Assembly: GCA_017437065.1 (NCBI GenBank)
Contig: JAFSBX010000029.1
Location: forward strand, 31,668 to 95,667
From: Lachnospiraceae bacterium
Lineage (GTDB): Bacteria > Bacillota > Clostridia > Lachnospirales > Lachnospiraceae
Direction: 5' to 3'
Length of the DNA stretch: 64,000 nucleotides
Below, piece after piece: positions 17,268 through 25,625 of this stretch; position 1 is the first letter of the stretch; each line of letters begins with the position of its first letter. The position numbers and the translations under genes are program-made. The notes beneath the pieces were generated by a model, which saw only the letters and a program-made list of their open reading frames with translations, did no database searches and was not told the origin of the DNA.

Positions 17268-18197
17268 TTAATACAATTCCATTAAACTTTCATCTGTTTC
17301 ATATAAATTATCTATATCAAGCAAATCAGCATCAATATCTTCCGATTGAACTTCATCTAATGTAGGGATTTCAAGCATTTCTTCTTCACTGAAATCATGC
17401 ATTGCATCAGGTTCTCCCCATTGGTCAGAATCAACTCCAAATATTTTATCTTTATTCTTTGAGACACCTGACAGATTATTAGTTGGTGGATAGAACCCAT
17501 CAATAAAACCATAATATATTTGTAATTCCTTTATAAAAGCTTCCTTCGTAGATTTGTTAATATACTTTTCTTCTAATGCATAGACATTATTAGAATTCAC
17601 AGTAATTTCCTTACCTTTTCTCATCCTCAAATATGAACCATAATTTACAACATATAACATTTTCAATCCACAAAGTATTTCTGTATTCTTTTTTACTGTG
17701 CCTACACTACACCCACATTCTTTTGCCAATGTTTCTTCGCTTGGAAAAGTAAACGGTCTTGCAGAACCAGCATCTACATCAGCAGATATATTCTTTTTAA
17801 TATTCATATACAAATACAAAACTTTATCCATATTTTTTGTGTTACTGCTTCGCAAAGTATCAATCTCAGAATACAGAAGTTTGGTAAATTGACCTAGCGG
17901 ATTCCATTTATCATCAAGATTTATCAATTGCACTGTAAACATCATATTGCAATCAACATCATCTAACAAAGTAAGCCCACCGTTGGAGTAACAACCAATG
18001 TATTCAATAAAACCTTTATCAATCATTAATTGTAACGTACTGTAAACCTTGTCATTAATACGCCCTTTATTCCTGTTTGGTATAAAATTATGATAAAGAA
18101 TAAAATCCTTTATGGTAAGATTCACATATCCTTCAATACTCTTATGCCGATGCAGATATGCATACATAAGCATAAATAATTCATCATACTGTTCCAA
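17268..18197 (-). CDS. Replication-initiator-like winged-helix protein
   Basis: At least 309 aa. The N-terminal region (YAYLHRHKSIEGYVNLTIKD) and a second winged helix with EETLAKECGCSVGTVKKN look like RepA/DnaD-type initiators of Firmicutes plasmids and phages. The C-terminus is very acidic. The TTG at 18197 has no Shine-Dalgarno; the frame continues upstream and an ATT near 18222, preceded by AAAGGATGG, may be the true start. Five tandem repeats lie about 60 bases upstream, as expected for an iteron-controlled or self-regulated initiator. Role in element replication is inferred. Confidence 0.6.
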   Translation of the reverse strand: MEQYDELFMLMYAYLHRHKSIEGYVNLTIKDFILYHNFIPNRNKGRINDKVYSTLQLMIDKGFIEYIGCYSNGGLTLLDDVDCNMMFTVQLINLDDKWNPLGQFTKLLYSEIDTLRSSNTKNMDKVLYLYMNIKKNISADVDAGSARPFTFPSEETLAKECGCSVGTVKKNTEILCGLKMLYVVNYGSYLRMRKGKEITVNSNNVYALEEKYINKSTKEAFIKELQIYYGFIDGFYPPTNNLSGVSKNKDKIFGVDSDQWGEPDAMHDFSEEEMLEIPTLDEVQSEDIDADLLDIDNLYETDESLMELY

Positions 18198-18282
18198 ATA
18201 CGAATTATCATATTTGGTAAAATAATCATTTTTTAAAATAAAAACACCATCCTTTCAAAAAACTTTCAAAAAATGAAATTTC

Positions 18283-18356
18283 AACTCTAATCTTTTTAAC
18301 TCTATTCTTAATAACTCTACTCTTATAACTCTATTCTTTTAACTCTATTCTTTAAT
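18283..18356. repeat. Five tandem 14-15 bp repeats (iteron- or operator-like)
   Basis: Five head-to-tail copies of AACTCTATTCTTTT-like units begin at 18283, 18298, 18313, 18327 and 18341, with only one or two changes each. They lie directly upstream of the replication-like gene and could be initiator-binding iterons or an operator. Confidence 0.7.
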
Positions 18357-18478
18357 ATCAGTCAAAATCGTGACGTGTTCAGATACAGGGGGGTTTAAAT
18401 ATTGATACGCTTTATGTACCCAACATCATAGTACTGTATGCGAATTTGTAATTTCTTTTTAATTTTATGTATACACTC

Positions 18479-18508
18479 CGCATACATATTTCAAAAATTA
18501 TGTATGCG
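18479..18508. repeat. 9-bp inverted repeat near putative origin
   Basis: CGCATACAT (18479-18487) and ATGTATGCG (18500-18508), 12-base A/T-only-plus-C spacer. A related half-site TATGCG occurs near 18437. No gene lies between 18357 and 18588. Confidence 0.5.
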
Positions 18509-18588
18509 TAAGTGTAACTTCGACTTTCCCCTATTTCAAGCCCATAATTCTTATCTCCTTTCTCACTTACATTTACATACTTCTCCAT

Positions 18589-19056
18589 TTACTCTCCCAA
18601 CAACTCAGCAATTCTACCCTTCATGGCTTGCTGCAATTCAAAAATCTGTTCATGTGATATGGTTTCTTCCGACAAAACATTTGTAAGCAACTGCTTATCT
18701 ACATTGTCAGTATTGAGAATTTCTTTAAAAATCTCCCAATAACTACGACACAGATTTTCCCAGTGGTACGATGTCATATCGAGATTGTTCAGAAATTCCT
18801 CTGATGTTATCTTGGTATCATCTGCACCTTCCATAGAGTAATACTTGATATTGCCATCGGATGTCTCTGTAAATGTACCTAATAACTCTTGCTCCTCTTT
18901 CCATGCTTCACAAAACTGTTCTGCATTGAACTCTGAATCCGTCAAATTATTTGCTTTCAGATAATCAAGATATTCCAGCTTAATTACTTGGAAATCTGAT
19001 TCTGATATGAATACACCTGTTACTACTCTTAATCTGTCTAAGTTTAAATTTGTCAT
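18589..19056 (-). CDS. Hypothetical phage protein
   Basis: 155 aa from MTNLNLDRL, with AAGGAG upstream; a longer TTG form is less likely. Acidic and helical, ending LQQAMKGRIAELLGE. No family recognised. Last gene of the run that begins with the tubR-like gene at 22.8 kb. Confidence 0.6.
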   Translation of the reverse strand: MTNLNLDRLRVVTGVFISESDFQVIKLEYLDYLKANNLTDSEFNAEQFCEAWKEEQELLGTFTETSDGNIKYYSMEGADDTKITSEEFLNNLDMTSYHWENLCRSYWEIFKEILNTDNVDKQLLTNVLSEETISHEQIFELQQAMKGRIAELLGE

Positions 19057-19058
19057 AA

Positions 19059-19442
19059 TCACTTGTTCTCCTTTTCTTCTGTCCAATAATAAATCACAAT
19101 AAATTTAGTGTTCTTTAACCAAATACTTATTGCTTTACACGGTGTCCTTAAAAATCCAAAGGTACTTTCTTTTTCCATATCCTGAATATCTGCATAATCA
19201 AAATCAGTCATTTCGATTACAAAATTGCTCTCGCCACTGTCAAAAACATTAATATTTCCATCATCCCTAACCGCAATAGATATTGGCGCATCTGAAAGCG
19301 TCATATTGATTAAATCAGCATCCAAAATACCTTCTTTTTCTCTAGTCGAAACTCTGATAAATGCACTCTTAATTGAGTTATCAAGATTTTTCATTATCTC
19401 CTTGAATTTTTCCTTGTCACGTACAATATTCTCTTTACTCAT
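19059..19442 (-). CDS. Hypothetical phage protein
   Basis: About 127 aa, starting MSKENIVRD after AAAGGA. A beta-rich middle (ISIAVRDDGNINVFDSG) lies between charged helices. No family recognised. It nearly abuts the next gene downstream, so the pair is probably translated together. Confidence 0.6.
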   Translation of the reverse strand: MSKENIVRDKEKFKEIMKNLDNSIKSAFIRVSTREKEGILDADLINMTLSDAPISIAVRDDGNINVFDSGESNFVIEMTDFDYADIQDMEKESTFGFLRTPCKAISIWLKNTKFIVIYYWTEEKENK

Positions 19443-19460
19443 TTGCACCTATCCTTTCCA

Positions 19461-19877
19461 TTATTCCATGAGACCTACTGTGATTACGTTCCGACAACCA
19501 TTCATATTTTCATTTTCAGGAAACATATAAATATTGATTACCTTTTCAGATGGGAAATTGAACCAGTCCTCAAAGTCCTTTACATCTTCAATAGCCTCAA
19601 TCTTGCTAATATCAATGAACATCTGACTGTTAATCTCCATAGGATAAAGATTTGTTCCATCTTCCTTTTGAGATATTGGCTTTCTGTTTGAATTCCCAAA
19701 ACACAATAATGTTGTATTTCTCAATGTGCTACATTCTGTAAAATACAAATCACTAAATTCTACACCTGTGTTTTTGTTACTTTTGTTCTCCAAATTCCCA
19801 CTGTTCAACTGAATCTGATATCCTTTGTTGGTTGCGTTGTGTGATACTAATAATCCTAAAAATTCTGTTAATTCCAT
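19461..19877 (-). CDS. Hypothetical phage protein
   Basis: 138 aa starting MELTEFLGLL after GAGGAG. No recognised domain; a mixed alpha/beta sequence. Part of the same minus-strand run. Confidence 0.6.
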   Translation of the reverse strand: MELTEFLGLLVSHNATNKGYQIQLNSGNLENKSNKNTGVEFSDLYFTECSTLRNTTLLCFGNSNRKPISQKEDGTNLYPMEINSQMFIDISKIEAIEDVKDFEDWFNFPSEKVINIYMFPENENMNGCRNVITVGLME

Positions 19878-19893
19878 ATTGTATTCTTCTCCT

Positions 19894-20292
19894 CTACTCT
19901 AATCCTTCTACATCAATACCAGCATAAGCAGCCACTTCTAACAGAGACATTCCTTGCTCACTCGACTGTAAATTACTGTTTAAATCCACAACATAATATT
20001 TCAGAACACCGTATGTATCTTTTTTAGTTCGTACTCTTAATACTTTTTCACTGTCTGCATTTAAAGCACCTTCTACACTATTTAAGGAAATAATTGGTGT
20101 CACATTTACTGCTTGTTCTCTGTCGTTGTTACCTGCACCAACTTCATAATCAACCAAATCTCCTTCATCCAAGAAGCGATAGCCTGACATCTGAATACTG
20201 GTTTGATGAAAGAATATCTCCCTATCATTCTCTGAATCTGTAATAAATCCCCATCCTTTTGCTCTGTTGAAAAATTTAACTGTTCCTTTCAT
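19894..20292 (-). CDS. Cold-shock-domain protein with C-terminal extension
   Basis: 132 aa from MKGTVKFFN (TGGAGG upstream). Residues 1-65 form a cold-shock domain: KGWGFI and IFFHQTSI are the two RNA-binding motifs. The remaining half (VLRVRTKKDTYGVLKYYVV...) is extra and unlike the usual 66-aa Csp. Likely an RNA chaperone of the element. A second short cold-shock protein is encoded at 45.1 kb. Confidence 0.85.
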   Translation of the reverse strand: MKGTVKFFNRAKGWGFITDSENDREIFFHQTSIQMSGYRFLDEGDLVDYEVGAGNNDREQAVNVTPIISLNSVEGALNADSEKVLRVRTKKDTYGVLKYYVVDLNSNLQSSEQGMSLLEVAAYAGIDVEGLE

Positions 20293-20388
20293 TTTCTTGA
20301 AATCCTCCATTTTCTTTGTAATAATTTATCTGTATAAGCAAAATCCGAAACTTTCGGATAATGCCTATATACATACTTCTCCATTTGG

Positions 20389-20682
20389 TTATGCTACAAC
20401 TTCAATATCTACATCAGATAATCCGTTATTGAATGATAGTATGTAGATGTTATTTTCCTTCGTAATCTCGTCCACGATTTCAAAGTCAATATCCACTTCC
20501 ATATCTGTATGTGGCTTAAAGAAAGTAATCTCACCCTCTACACCTTCTTCTAATTTTGCTTCAATCAGACATCCACGCAGATAAAAGGTAACATTGCCAA
20601 TATCAGAACTTGATACATTAAATGTTGTTCCTTCCTTTAATCCCTTGATTTCCTCAATAAACTGTTCTCTTGTTAATTCCAT
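20389..20682 (-). CDS. Hypothetical acidic phage protein
   Basis: 97 aa, MELTREQFIEE, strong AAAGGAG. Acidic beta-rich protein with no recognised family, in the tubRZ-led run. Confidence 0.6.
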   Translation of the reverse strand: MELTREQFIEEIKGLKEGTTFNVSSSDIGNVTFYLRGCLIEAKLEEGVEGEITFFKPHTDMEVDIDFEIVDEITKENNIYILSFNNGLSDVDIEVVA

Positions 20683-20762
20683 AATTGTTTTCTCCTTTAC
20701 TTTGTGTAATATTTTTTATTTCAGTGGGAAGTTAGCACCTCCCACATTATTTACTTCTACAT

Positions 20763-21356
20763 TTACTCATGAATAAATCTGTCAACATCAGCTCCCGTCA
20801 TTGTAAAATTCTCACCAGCATAGACAGAATTATTGTCTGCTTTCAGAATTATGTACATATTCACACCATTTACATCCTTATGACGTTTCAATACAAATCC
20901 CATTTTCTTTAGTTCTGCTCTCATTGCTGATTCTGTCATTTGTTTATGGAATGTGATTTTGAAATTTCCAAATTCATCATCTCTACATTCTCTAATAGAA
21001 ACTCTGCTATATCCTTCTGGTTGATACTTCTTAGCCAGTTCATAAAGACTGTCTTTTGACAATTCGGACTCACCGACAATGCACCAACTATCAATGATGT
21101 TCTGAAAATCTCCTTGATAAAATTCTTCACATCTGTACGCATAAGCAGTCTTATGTGTCAAATCAATCACATCACTACTTATATTGATAGATTCTCCTTC
21201 CGTTTCATCTGCGATTGGTATTAACCAACTGTCAAGTCCTTCTCCTATCGCAATCACCTTAAATAAGCCATCATATTCTTTTAATTCCTCAATATGTCCA
21301 CATTGTTCACCACAATATTCATGGATTAATCCATCTTTTTCTAATACTTTAATCAT
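20763..21356 (-). CDS. Hypothetical phage protein
   Basis: About 197 aa from MIKVLEKDG with CGGAG six bases upstream; the longer form from 21434 has no ribosome-binding site. An early CGEQCGH could bind metal. The middle part resembles small antirestriction/DUF proteins only vaguely, so no function is assigned. Confidence 0.6.
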   Translation of the reverse strand: MIKVLEKDGLIHEYCGEQCGHIEELKEYDGLFKVIAIGEGLDSWLIPIADETEGESINISSDVIDLTHKTAYAYRCEEFYQGDFQNIIDSWCIVGESELSKDSLYELAKKYQPEGYSRVSIRECRDDEFGNFKITFHKQMTESAMRAELKKMGFVLKRHKDVNGVNMYIILKADNNSVYAGENFTMTGADVDRFIHE

Positions 21357-21483
21357 TTTGGTCTCCGTTTCTTCTATAGTGAGTAGGTTTACACCCCACC
21401 CACTATACTCTTCTCCATTACTTAGCAGTTTCATATTAGATAATTTGCAGTATAATATTTGCTCTTTATCTGTTCATATGTGT

Positions 21484-22536
21484 TTAATCAAGTTCACGCA
21501 ATAAATCTAAACTTACTTGTCTACGTTTACTATTCTCTTTCTGCACAACGACAACAGGCTCTTCATCCACCTCCTCCAAATCATCCAAAATAGTAAATGC
21601 TTTTCTTTTCTGAATACGTTCTTTCTGTTCTTCCATAGCCTTCTTACCCAAACTTGAAATATATTCAACTGGGAATCCTAATCCAGATGCACATGCAATA
21701 TTTACAGTTCCATTGTTTCCAATAAAGATATTTTCAGGATTTCCAATTGCCTTAACAATCTCATGCTCGTTTATACGATTATCCTTTTGATTGATAATTC
21801 CGATATTTGCAACAATCCCATCATTATTAATAGGAAGAAAAATGTTTTTTGCCGTCAATGCATTAATTACATCCTGTGTGCTTACCTTATTATTCTCTGA
21901 CTTGTTATCAGATAACATTGATATTACAAATGCTCCATGGTCAGATAACATTTTCATCTTTTCTGAATCATCAAAATTAGAACCACTTGAAGTTGAATCA
22001 TCTGAAAAGAATGCATCCAACATATTCACCAATGTTTGATTGATTTTCTTCAAATCAGTATAGGATTCATTGTTAACAAAAATGATTGCTCCCATTTCTG
22101 GTATTGACATCAACTCTTTCGCCACATTATATGCATTAATCCGTTTCTGAATCGGTTCATCTCTTCTCGGCATTAACAGAGCTGCACAAACAATCTTACT
22201 TGGGTCAGTACATTCTATTTCACAAACGGGAACTATACTTCCTGAACCTGTTGTTCCACCGCCGGTTGCAATATTCAAAATAATCTTTTGTTCAATTGCT
22301 CGTATTTTTCTTAGAATCTCTTTGTTGTTTTTTAACGCTTCATAAGCAAGTGACCTGTCACCGGCAAGCCCATCATATCCTTCTAGTACCATGAGATTTT
22401 TCGCACCTGCTACCGATTTATTGTCTTGTACAGAACCATTAATAAGCATTGAATAGTAATTCCTTTGTTGAAATTCATATCCACATGATTCACCACCTAA
22501 TCCTAATCCTACAACTGCCACATTATTCTTTATCAT
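21484..22536 (-). CDS. tubZ: TubZ/FtsZ-like tubulin-family GTPase
   Basis: 350 aa. The tubulin signature GGGTTGSG (92-99, T4 loop) is clear, with an N-terminal GLGLGGES (T1), NAYNVAKEL (134-142) before a buried strand IIFVNN, and a late acidic stretch ending in a basic SKRRQVSLDLLRELD tail. Overall similarity to FtsZ is low and the gene is next to a winged-helix gene, the arrangement of type III (TubZRC) partition systems in Bacillus plasmids and the clostridial phage c-st. It probably forms filaments that segregate an extrachromosomal form of the element. PhuZ-like positioning of phage DNA is an alternative. Confidence 0.8.
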   Translation of the reverse strand: MIKNNVAVVGLGLGGESCGYEFQQRNYYSMLINGSVQDNKSVAGAKNLMVLEGYDGLAGDRSLAYEALKNNKEILRKIRAIEQKIILNIATGGGTTGSGSIVPVCEIECTDPSKIVCAALLMPRRDEPIQKRINAYNVAKELMSIPEMGAIIFVNNESYTDLKKINQTLVNMLDAFFSDDSTSSGSNFDDSEKMKMLSDHGAFVISMLSDNKSENNKVSTQDVINALTAKNIFLPINNDGIVANIGIINQKDNRINEHEIVKAIGNPENIFIGNNGTVNIACASGLGFPVEYISSLGKKAMEEQKERIQKRKAFTILDDLEEVDEEPVVVVQKENSKRRQVSLDLLRELD

Positions 22537-22789
22537 CTTGTAATCCTCCTCGCATCTCTACAATATCAATTCCTTTTTGTTGCAAATAGAAAGTATCTGC
22601 ATTTGTCGATTTACAACCTCTTTTTACATAACCAAGTTTTTCCAAATTTATCATTTTTCGATATGTAGTTGGTCTTGAAGTCTTTGTGAAACTCATTATT
22701 TCTTGCAACGTTGCGCTTTCAAAATGACTTATGCAGTTTTTCTTTTTCAACAGCTTTAGAATCACATAATCTAATCTGTTTAATTCCAT
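22523..22789 (-). CDS. tubR: TubR-like winged-helix DNA-binding protein
   Basis: 88 aa, AAGGAG upstream. ATLQEIMSFTKTSRPTTYRKMINLEKLGYV is a winged helix-turn-helix. It overlaps the tubulin gene by 14 bases, so the two are translationally coupled. In TubZRC systems TubR binds the centromere upstream of its own gene and represses the operon. The upstream region here holds an antirepressor remnant, and no tandem centromere repeats are obvious. Confidence 0.65.
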   Translation of the reverse strand: MELNRLDYVILKLLKKKNCISHFESATLQEIMSFTKTSRPTTYRKMINLEKLGYVKRGCKSTNADTFYLQQKGIDIVEMRGGLQDDKE

Positions 22790-22830
22790 AATCTGCTCCT
22801 TCCTGTATTTTTCTTGTAACTTAATAGTAT

Positions 22831-23049
22831 TTATCTGTAATCAATTAGTCCTACCTTGTTACATATCTGCTCATTCAAAATTAAAAATATATAGGCTACT
22901 AAAGCCCAATATCCTTCTTTACCATGAGATTTTTGATTCCCCCGTTTTGGTGAATCAAGTTTATAATCTTCATTTTCAATAAAATCATATTTAGAAATTC
23001 TTCCTTTAATCCAAGTGGTAAAATCTTTCCCAACTCCCAGTCTCCATAT
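22831..23049 (-). pseudogene. AntA-type antirepressor fragment
   Basis: Open from 23049 to a stop at 22831 but with no start codon; an in-frame stop lies just upstream. It encodes LGVGKDFTTWIKGRISKYDF then IENEDYKLDSP, the hallmark of the AntA/AntB antirepressor N-terminal domain, then drifts. The N-terminal residues and C-terminus are lost. A lone AAGGAGG near 23150 may be its old ribosome-binding site. Confidence 0.7.
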
Positions 23050-23204
23050 TCAATTTGACTTTCTTCCTTATATAAAGGTGCAAAAAATAAACTTCCTGCT
23101 TATATGCTGGAATATATAAAATGTGTTTTTAGTTTTTGAATAAGTATGTTCCTCCTTTGCTCCTCGTTGCTGTGTTAATAGTTACCATAATGTTAAATGT
23201 AATA

Positions 23205-23395
23205 ATTGGAAACTTCGCTGAAACGCTTGAAAATTCTAATAGAATATGTAATAATACGAATTACATAGCGTTTCAGCTGTGTCACAGATTCTTAGGTCAT
23301 TCGACTTTCTGAATCTTGTGTTTTATGTTTGTTTTGAAAGGAGTCCTAACACATTATGGTGCGCCAACACCGTGTTAGGCTCTTTTCTTTTTAAC
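23205..23395 (+). ncRNA. Structured ncRNA with three-way junction and terminator
   Basis: P1 is 11 bp perfect, GCTGAAACGCT (23217-23227) with AGCGTTTCAGC (23267-23277). It encloses P2 ATTCT/AGAAT (23233-23245) and P3 TGTAAT/ATTACA (23247-23265), making a compact three-way junction with a TGAAA joint. P4 is CACAGATTC/GAATCTTGTG (23283-23320, one bulge). P5 is the terminator. No ORF fits. A TAATAAT near 23200 may be the -10 box. Not a hammerhead (no CUGAUGA/GAAA core). No known family recognised. Confidence 0.65.
23341..23392 (+). terminator. Intrinsic terminator of the 23.2-kb ncRNA
   Basis: GAG-CCTAACAC (23341-23352) pairs with GTGTTAGG-CTC (23372-23382), inner stem GGTG/CACC, followed by TTTTCTTTTT. 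Confidence 0.85.
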
Positions 23396-23477
23396 CTTAA
23401 TTTATCTGCTATTAGGTTTTCTTATTATCGAATAGAACATTTGTTCTTTTTAATAATACCTCTTTCTTTTTTTATCG

Positions 23478-24002
23478 TCAAGACTTTTCTTCCATATTTA
23501 GAACTTTATTAAATGCCTCTTTGGGATTAGCAATAAAAGCGTTTGAATGATATGCATGTACAATGGCACTATCCCAGTTTATCTGTTTTTTCATATCTGC
23601 AACATATCCATCGACCAATGCTTTTTCTTCTTCATCAAGCAAAACATCTATTTCTAGTTGTGGCACCGGGTGATTAATATATCCTGCTCCTAATACGTAC
23701 CTATTATTTCCTGATGGATTTTCAAATATTGTAATTCCCATTGTAATCATAGTATCTTCTGCAATTCTCATGTCAAGAAGCATTTCATCTTCATTAAAAA
23801 TTGCTTTTGTATATATTAACAATATTTTATACAGAAAGTTATTACGCATACCGATACTTTCTATATTGAATGGTAAGCCATATTGCACCTCACCAGTTTG
23901 TCTATCTCTCGCTATCTGCCCATGACCATTAAAATCATCCTTCGTCAATTTACCTTTTACATTAATTCGAAACGGATTATTTATCAGTGGATTGTTTATC
24001 AT
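23478..24002 (-). CDS. Hypothetical protein downstream of repressor
   Basis: 174 aa, MINNPLINNPF, after GAAGGAG. It overlaps the repressor gene by 26 bases, so it is co-translated with it. Mixed alpha/beta, with FNIESIGMRNNFLYKILLIY. Family unknown; repressor-linked position suggests a partner or immunity role (inference). Confidence 0.65.
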   Translation of the reverse strand: MINNPLINNPFRINVKGKLTKDDFNGHGQIARDRQTGEVQYGLPFNIESIGMRNNFLYKILLIYTKAIFNEDEMLLDMRIAEDTMITMGITIFENPSGNNRYVLGAGYINHPVPQLEIDVLLDEEEKALVDGYVADMKKQINWDSAIVHAYHSNAFIANPKEAFNKVLNMEEKS

Positions 24003-24585
24003 CTACACTCTCCTTCGTAAGTTCATTCAGAACATTTGCAATTACTTTTATTTTTTGTGGTTCTTTCATTATTATTTCTGTCAAGTCAGAATAAAGCAAA
24101 CTATAATAATACAATTTTTTTATATCATCGTAACTATTACTGTTCCGTGCAATATTCTCACACTTTGAAACATCCATAACCAATTTTCTTTGTGCGACTG
24201 TTATTTTTTCTTTACAATAATCAATAAGTGCTATGTATGCTTCTTTATCTTCATTAAAGATTTTTTCAATTCCAACAACATCGTCATCTTGAATTGCTTC
24301 AAAAAGTAATTCAGATGAATCATCATATATGTCAGAAATTAATTCACTGCCTGTTTCTCTGTTTATCAATGATGTAATATTGATTTTGTCTGCAAAATCT
24401 AACTCTTTAGAAAAGTATTTTTCAGGAATACCACAAATTTCAGATAATTCTTGCAATCGCTTATCTGGAATTTTCTTTTCGCCCTTTTCCCACTTAGAAA
24501 CAATTTGTCGTGATACAGAAAGTAATTTTGCCAAATCAGTAATACTCATCTCTAACTGGGTACGAATATATTCTATCCCTAACAT
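23977..24585 (-). CDS. XRE-family repressor with C-terminal helical domain
   Basis: 202 aa. Residues 1-65 hold a canonical HTH (MSITDLAKLLSVSRQIVSKW), the rest is helical and acidic. Strong AAGGAGG. Its promoter region holds two copies of a palindrome covering the -35 box, so the gene is very likely self-repressed. There is no RecA-type autocleavage domain. Candidate lysogeny or accessory-gene repressor. Confidence 0.8.
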   Translation of the reverse strand: MLGIEYIRTQLEMSITDLAKLLSVSRQIVSKWEKGEKKIPDKRLQELSEICGIPEKYFSKELDFADKINITSLINRETGSELISDIYDDSSELLFEAIQDDDVVGIEKIFNEDKEAYIALIDYCKEKITVAQRKLVMDVSKCENIARNSNSYDDIKKLYYYSLLYSDLTEIIMKEPQKIKVIANVLNELTKESVDDKQSTDK

Positions 24586-24602
24586 ATAACCTCCTTGTCT
24601 TC

Positions 24603-24660
24603 AAGGTTGCGTTTGTCAACCTTGATACAATACTATCATTTGTGGTTGCGTTTGTCAACC
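24603..24660 (-). promoter_or_regulatory. Repressor promoter with two operators
   Basis: AAGGTTG-7-CAACCTT (24603-24623) and GGTTG-7-CAACC (24644-24660) share the identical core GGTTGCGTTTGTCAACC. Read on the minus strand, the upstream copy contains the -35 TTGACA; a 17-base spacer leads to -10 TAGTAT (24630-24635), and the second copy lies just after it. Confidence 0.8.
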
Positions 24661-24787
24661 TCTTTTTTTAATGTATTTTCCCGATAAAATGCATATTCTA
24701 ATACCCTGCTAAAAAGGGTTATAATTGCTCTATTTTAGCGGAAATATGGGGGAGATTTGAGTGTGTTTCTTCTATAATTAAAGTAAC

Positions 24788-24820
24788 AAGACCACCGGCA
24801 CAAACCGATGGTCTTTCTTC
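24788..24820. terminator. Terminator-like stem-loop
   Basis: AAGACCA (24788-24794) pairs with TGGTCTT (24809-24815), with a second short GG/CC pair inside. It lies after the stop of the minus-strand membrane gene; the + strand side is followed by TCTTC. Confidence 0.5.
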
Positions 24821-24857
24821 ATATTCTTTCATCTGTGAAGAGATTGTCAAAAACATT

Positions 24858-25573
24858 TCAATTCAGCTTATCATGTGGTTGAGAAGTGTTTTCTTCTGCC
24901 GTATTATCTATAGAAGTTTTTTCTTCTGTCAAACTAATATATTGTCTAATAATTGTTCTTACTCGCATTTTAGCATACCTATACGCTCTCCCAGTTAGTA
25001 TTAAAAGTGAAACAACCGTATATATTAAAAATGCGATTTCTATCGAGTTTATTGCTCTCTTGCATATACAATTTATTCCTAAATATAAACCAATAATCAA
25101 ATTACATACAAATAAATCGCGGCTCATTGCAAACATAGCATCCAATTCATTTGCCTTTCCCATCTTCTCGTGATTTTCCAAATATGTCTTGAGTTCAAAA
25201 AAGGTGTCTCGACAATTACCCCTTGTAATATTGTTTATATCACCATTCGCTTTCAGCTGAACTATTTGTTTTGCTTTCTCTAATACTTCACCAGACAAAT
25301 GACCTTCTTTTGTGTCAGTTAGATAATTGCTTTCAGCTTTTTCTCGCAAATTTATCAGTTTCTTTTCCAAATAAGACGCTGACTCCTGTATGAGCGTTCC
25401 TATTATGTAACTGAAAATAACGAACATAACTACCATAATTGCTTCATTTGTTGGATACTGAATATTAATTAGTTGCGGAATTCCCAATAAATCTAAAACA
25501 AGTAAGAAATACATTCCCGGCAAAAGAAGTCCAAAAAATCATATAATCCAAACTTTTCAAGTATATTATCCAT
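24858..25573 (-). pseudogene. Membrane protein gene with -1 frame break
   Basis: Start ATG at 25573 (AAGGAG ten bases upstream) reads MDNILEKFGLYDF and then shifts. Reading back one base at GAT-TTT-TTG (25534-25541) gives FFGLLLPGMYFLLVLDLLGI, which joins in frame to the 221-codon remainder. The joined protein is about 240 aa with two N-terminal and two C-terminal hydrophobic segments around a charged central helix, and a cytoplasmic tail rich in E and T. The YDxFGxLxPGxxF start is a known membrane-protein pattern. It is either recoded, a true mutant or a sequencing slip. Function unknown. Confidence 0.65.
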
Positions 25574-25590
25574 TATCATTCATCTCCTTA

Positions 25591-25619
25591 TTCACATGTT
25601 CTATATTGTAGAATAATAT
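25591..25619 (+). promoter_or_regulatory. Promoter of the hairpin-array RNA
   Basis: TTCACA (25591-25596), 17-base spacer, TAATAT (25614-25619) on the + strand, about 45 bases before the first hairpin and divergent from the membrane gene. Confidence 0.6.
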
Positions 25620-25625
25620 TGCAGA

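Noticed and set aside
18283-18356. Possible CRISPR array
   Set aside because: Units are 14-15 bp with no spacers and no cas genes nearby; iterons or operators fit better.
23217-23277. Hammerhead ribozyme
   Set aside because: Three-way junction lacks the CUGAUGA/GAAA core.
24858-25523. Separate membrane protein starting MPGMYFLL from a TTG
   Set aside because: No ribosome-binding site; the upstream frame continues it after a one-base slip with a good start.
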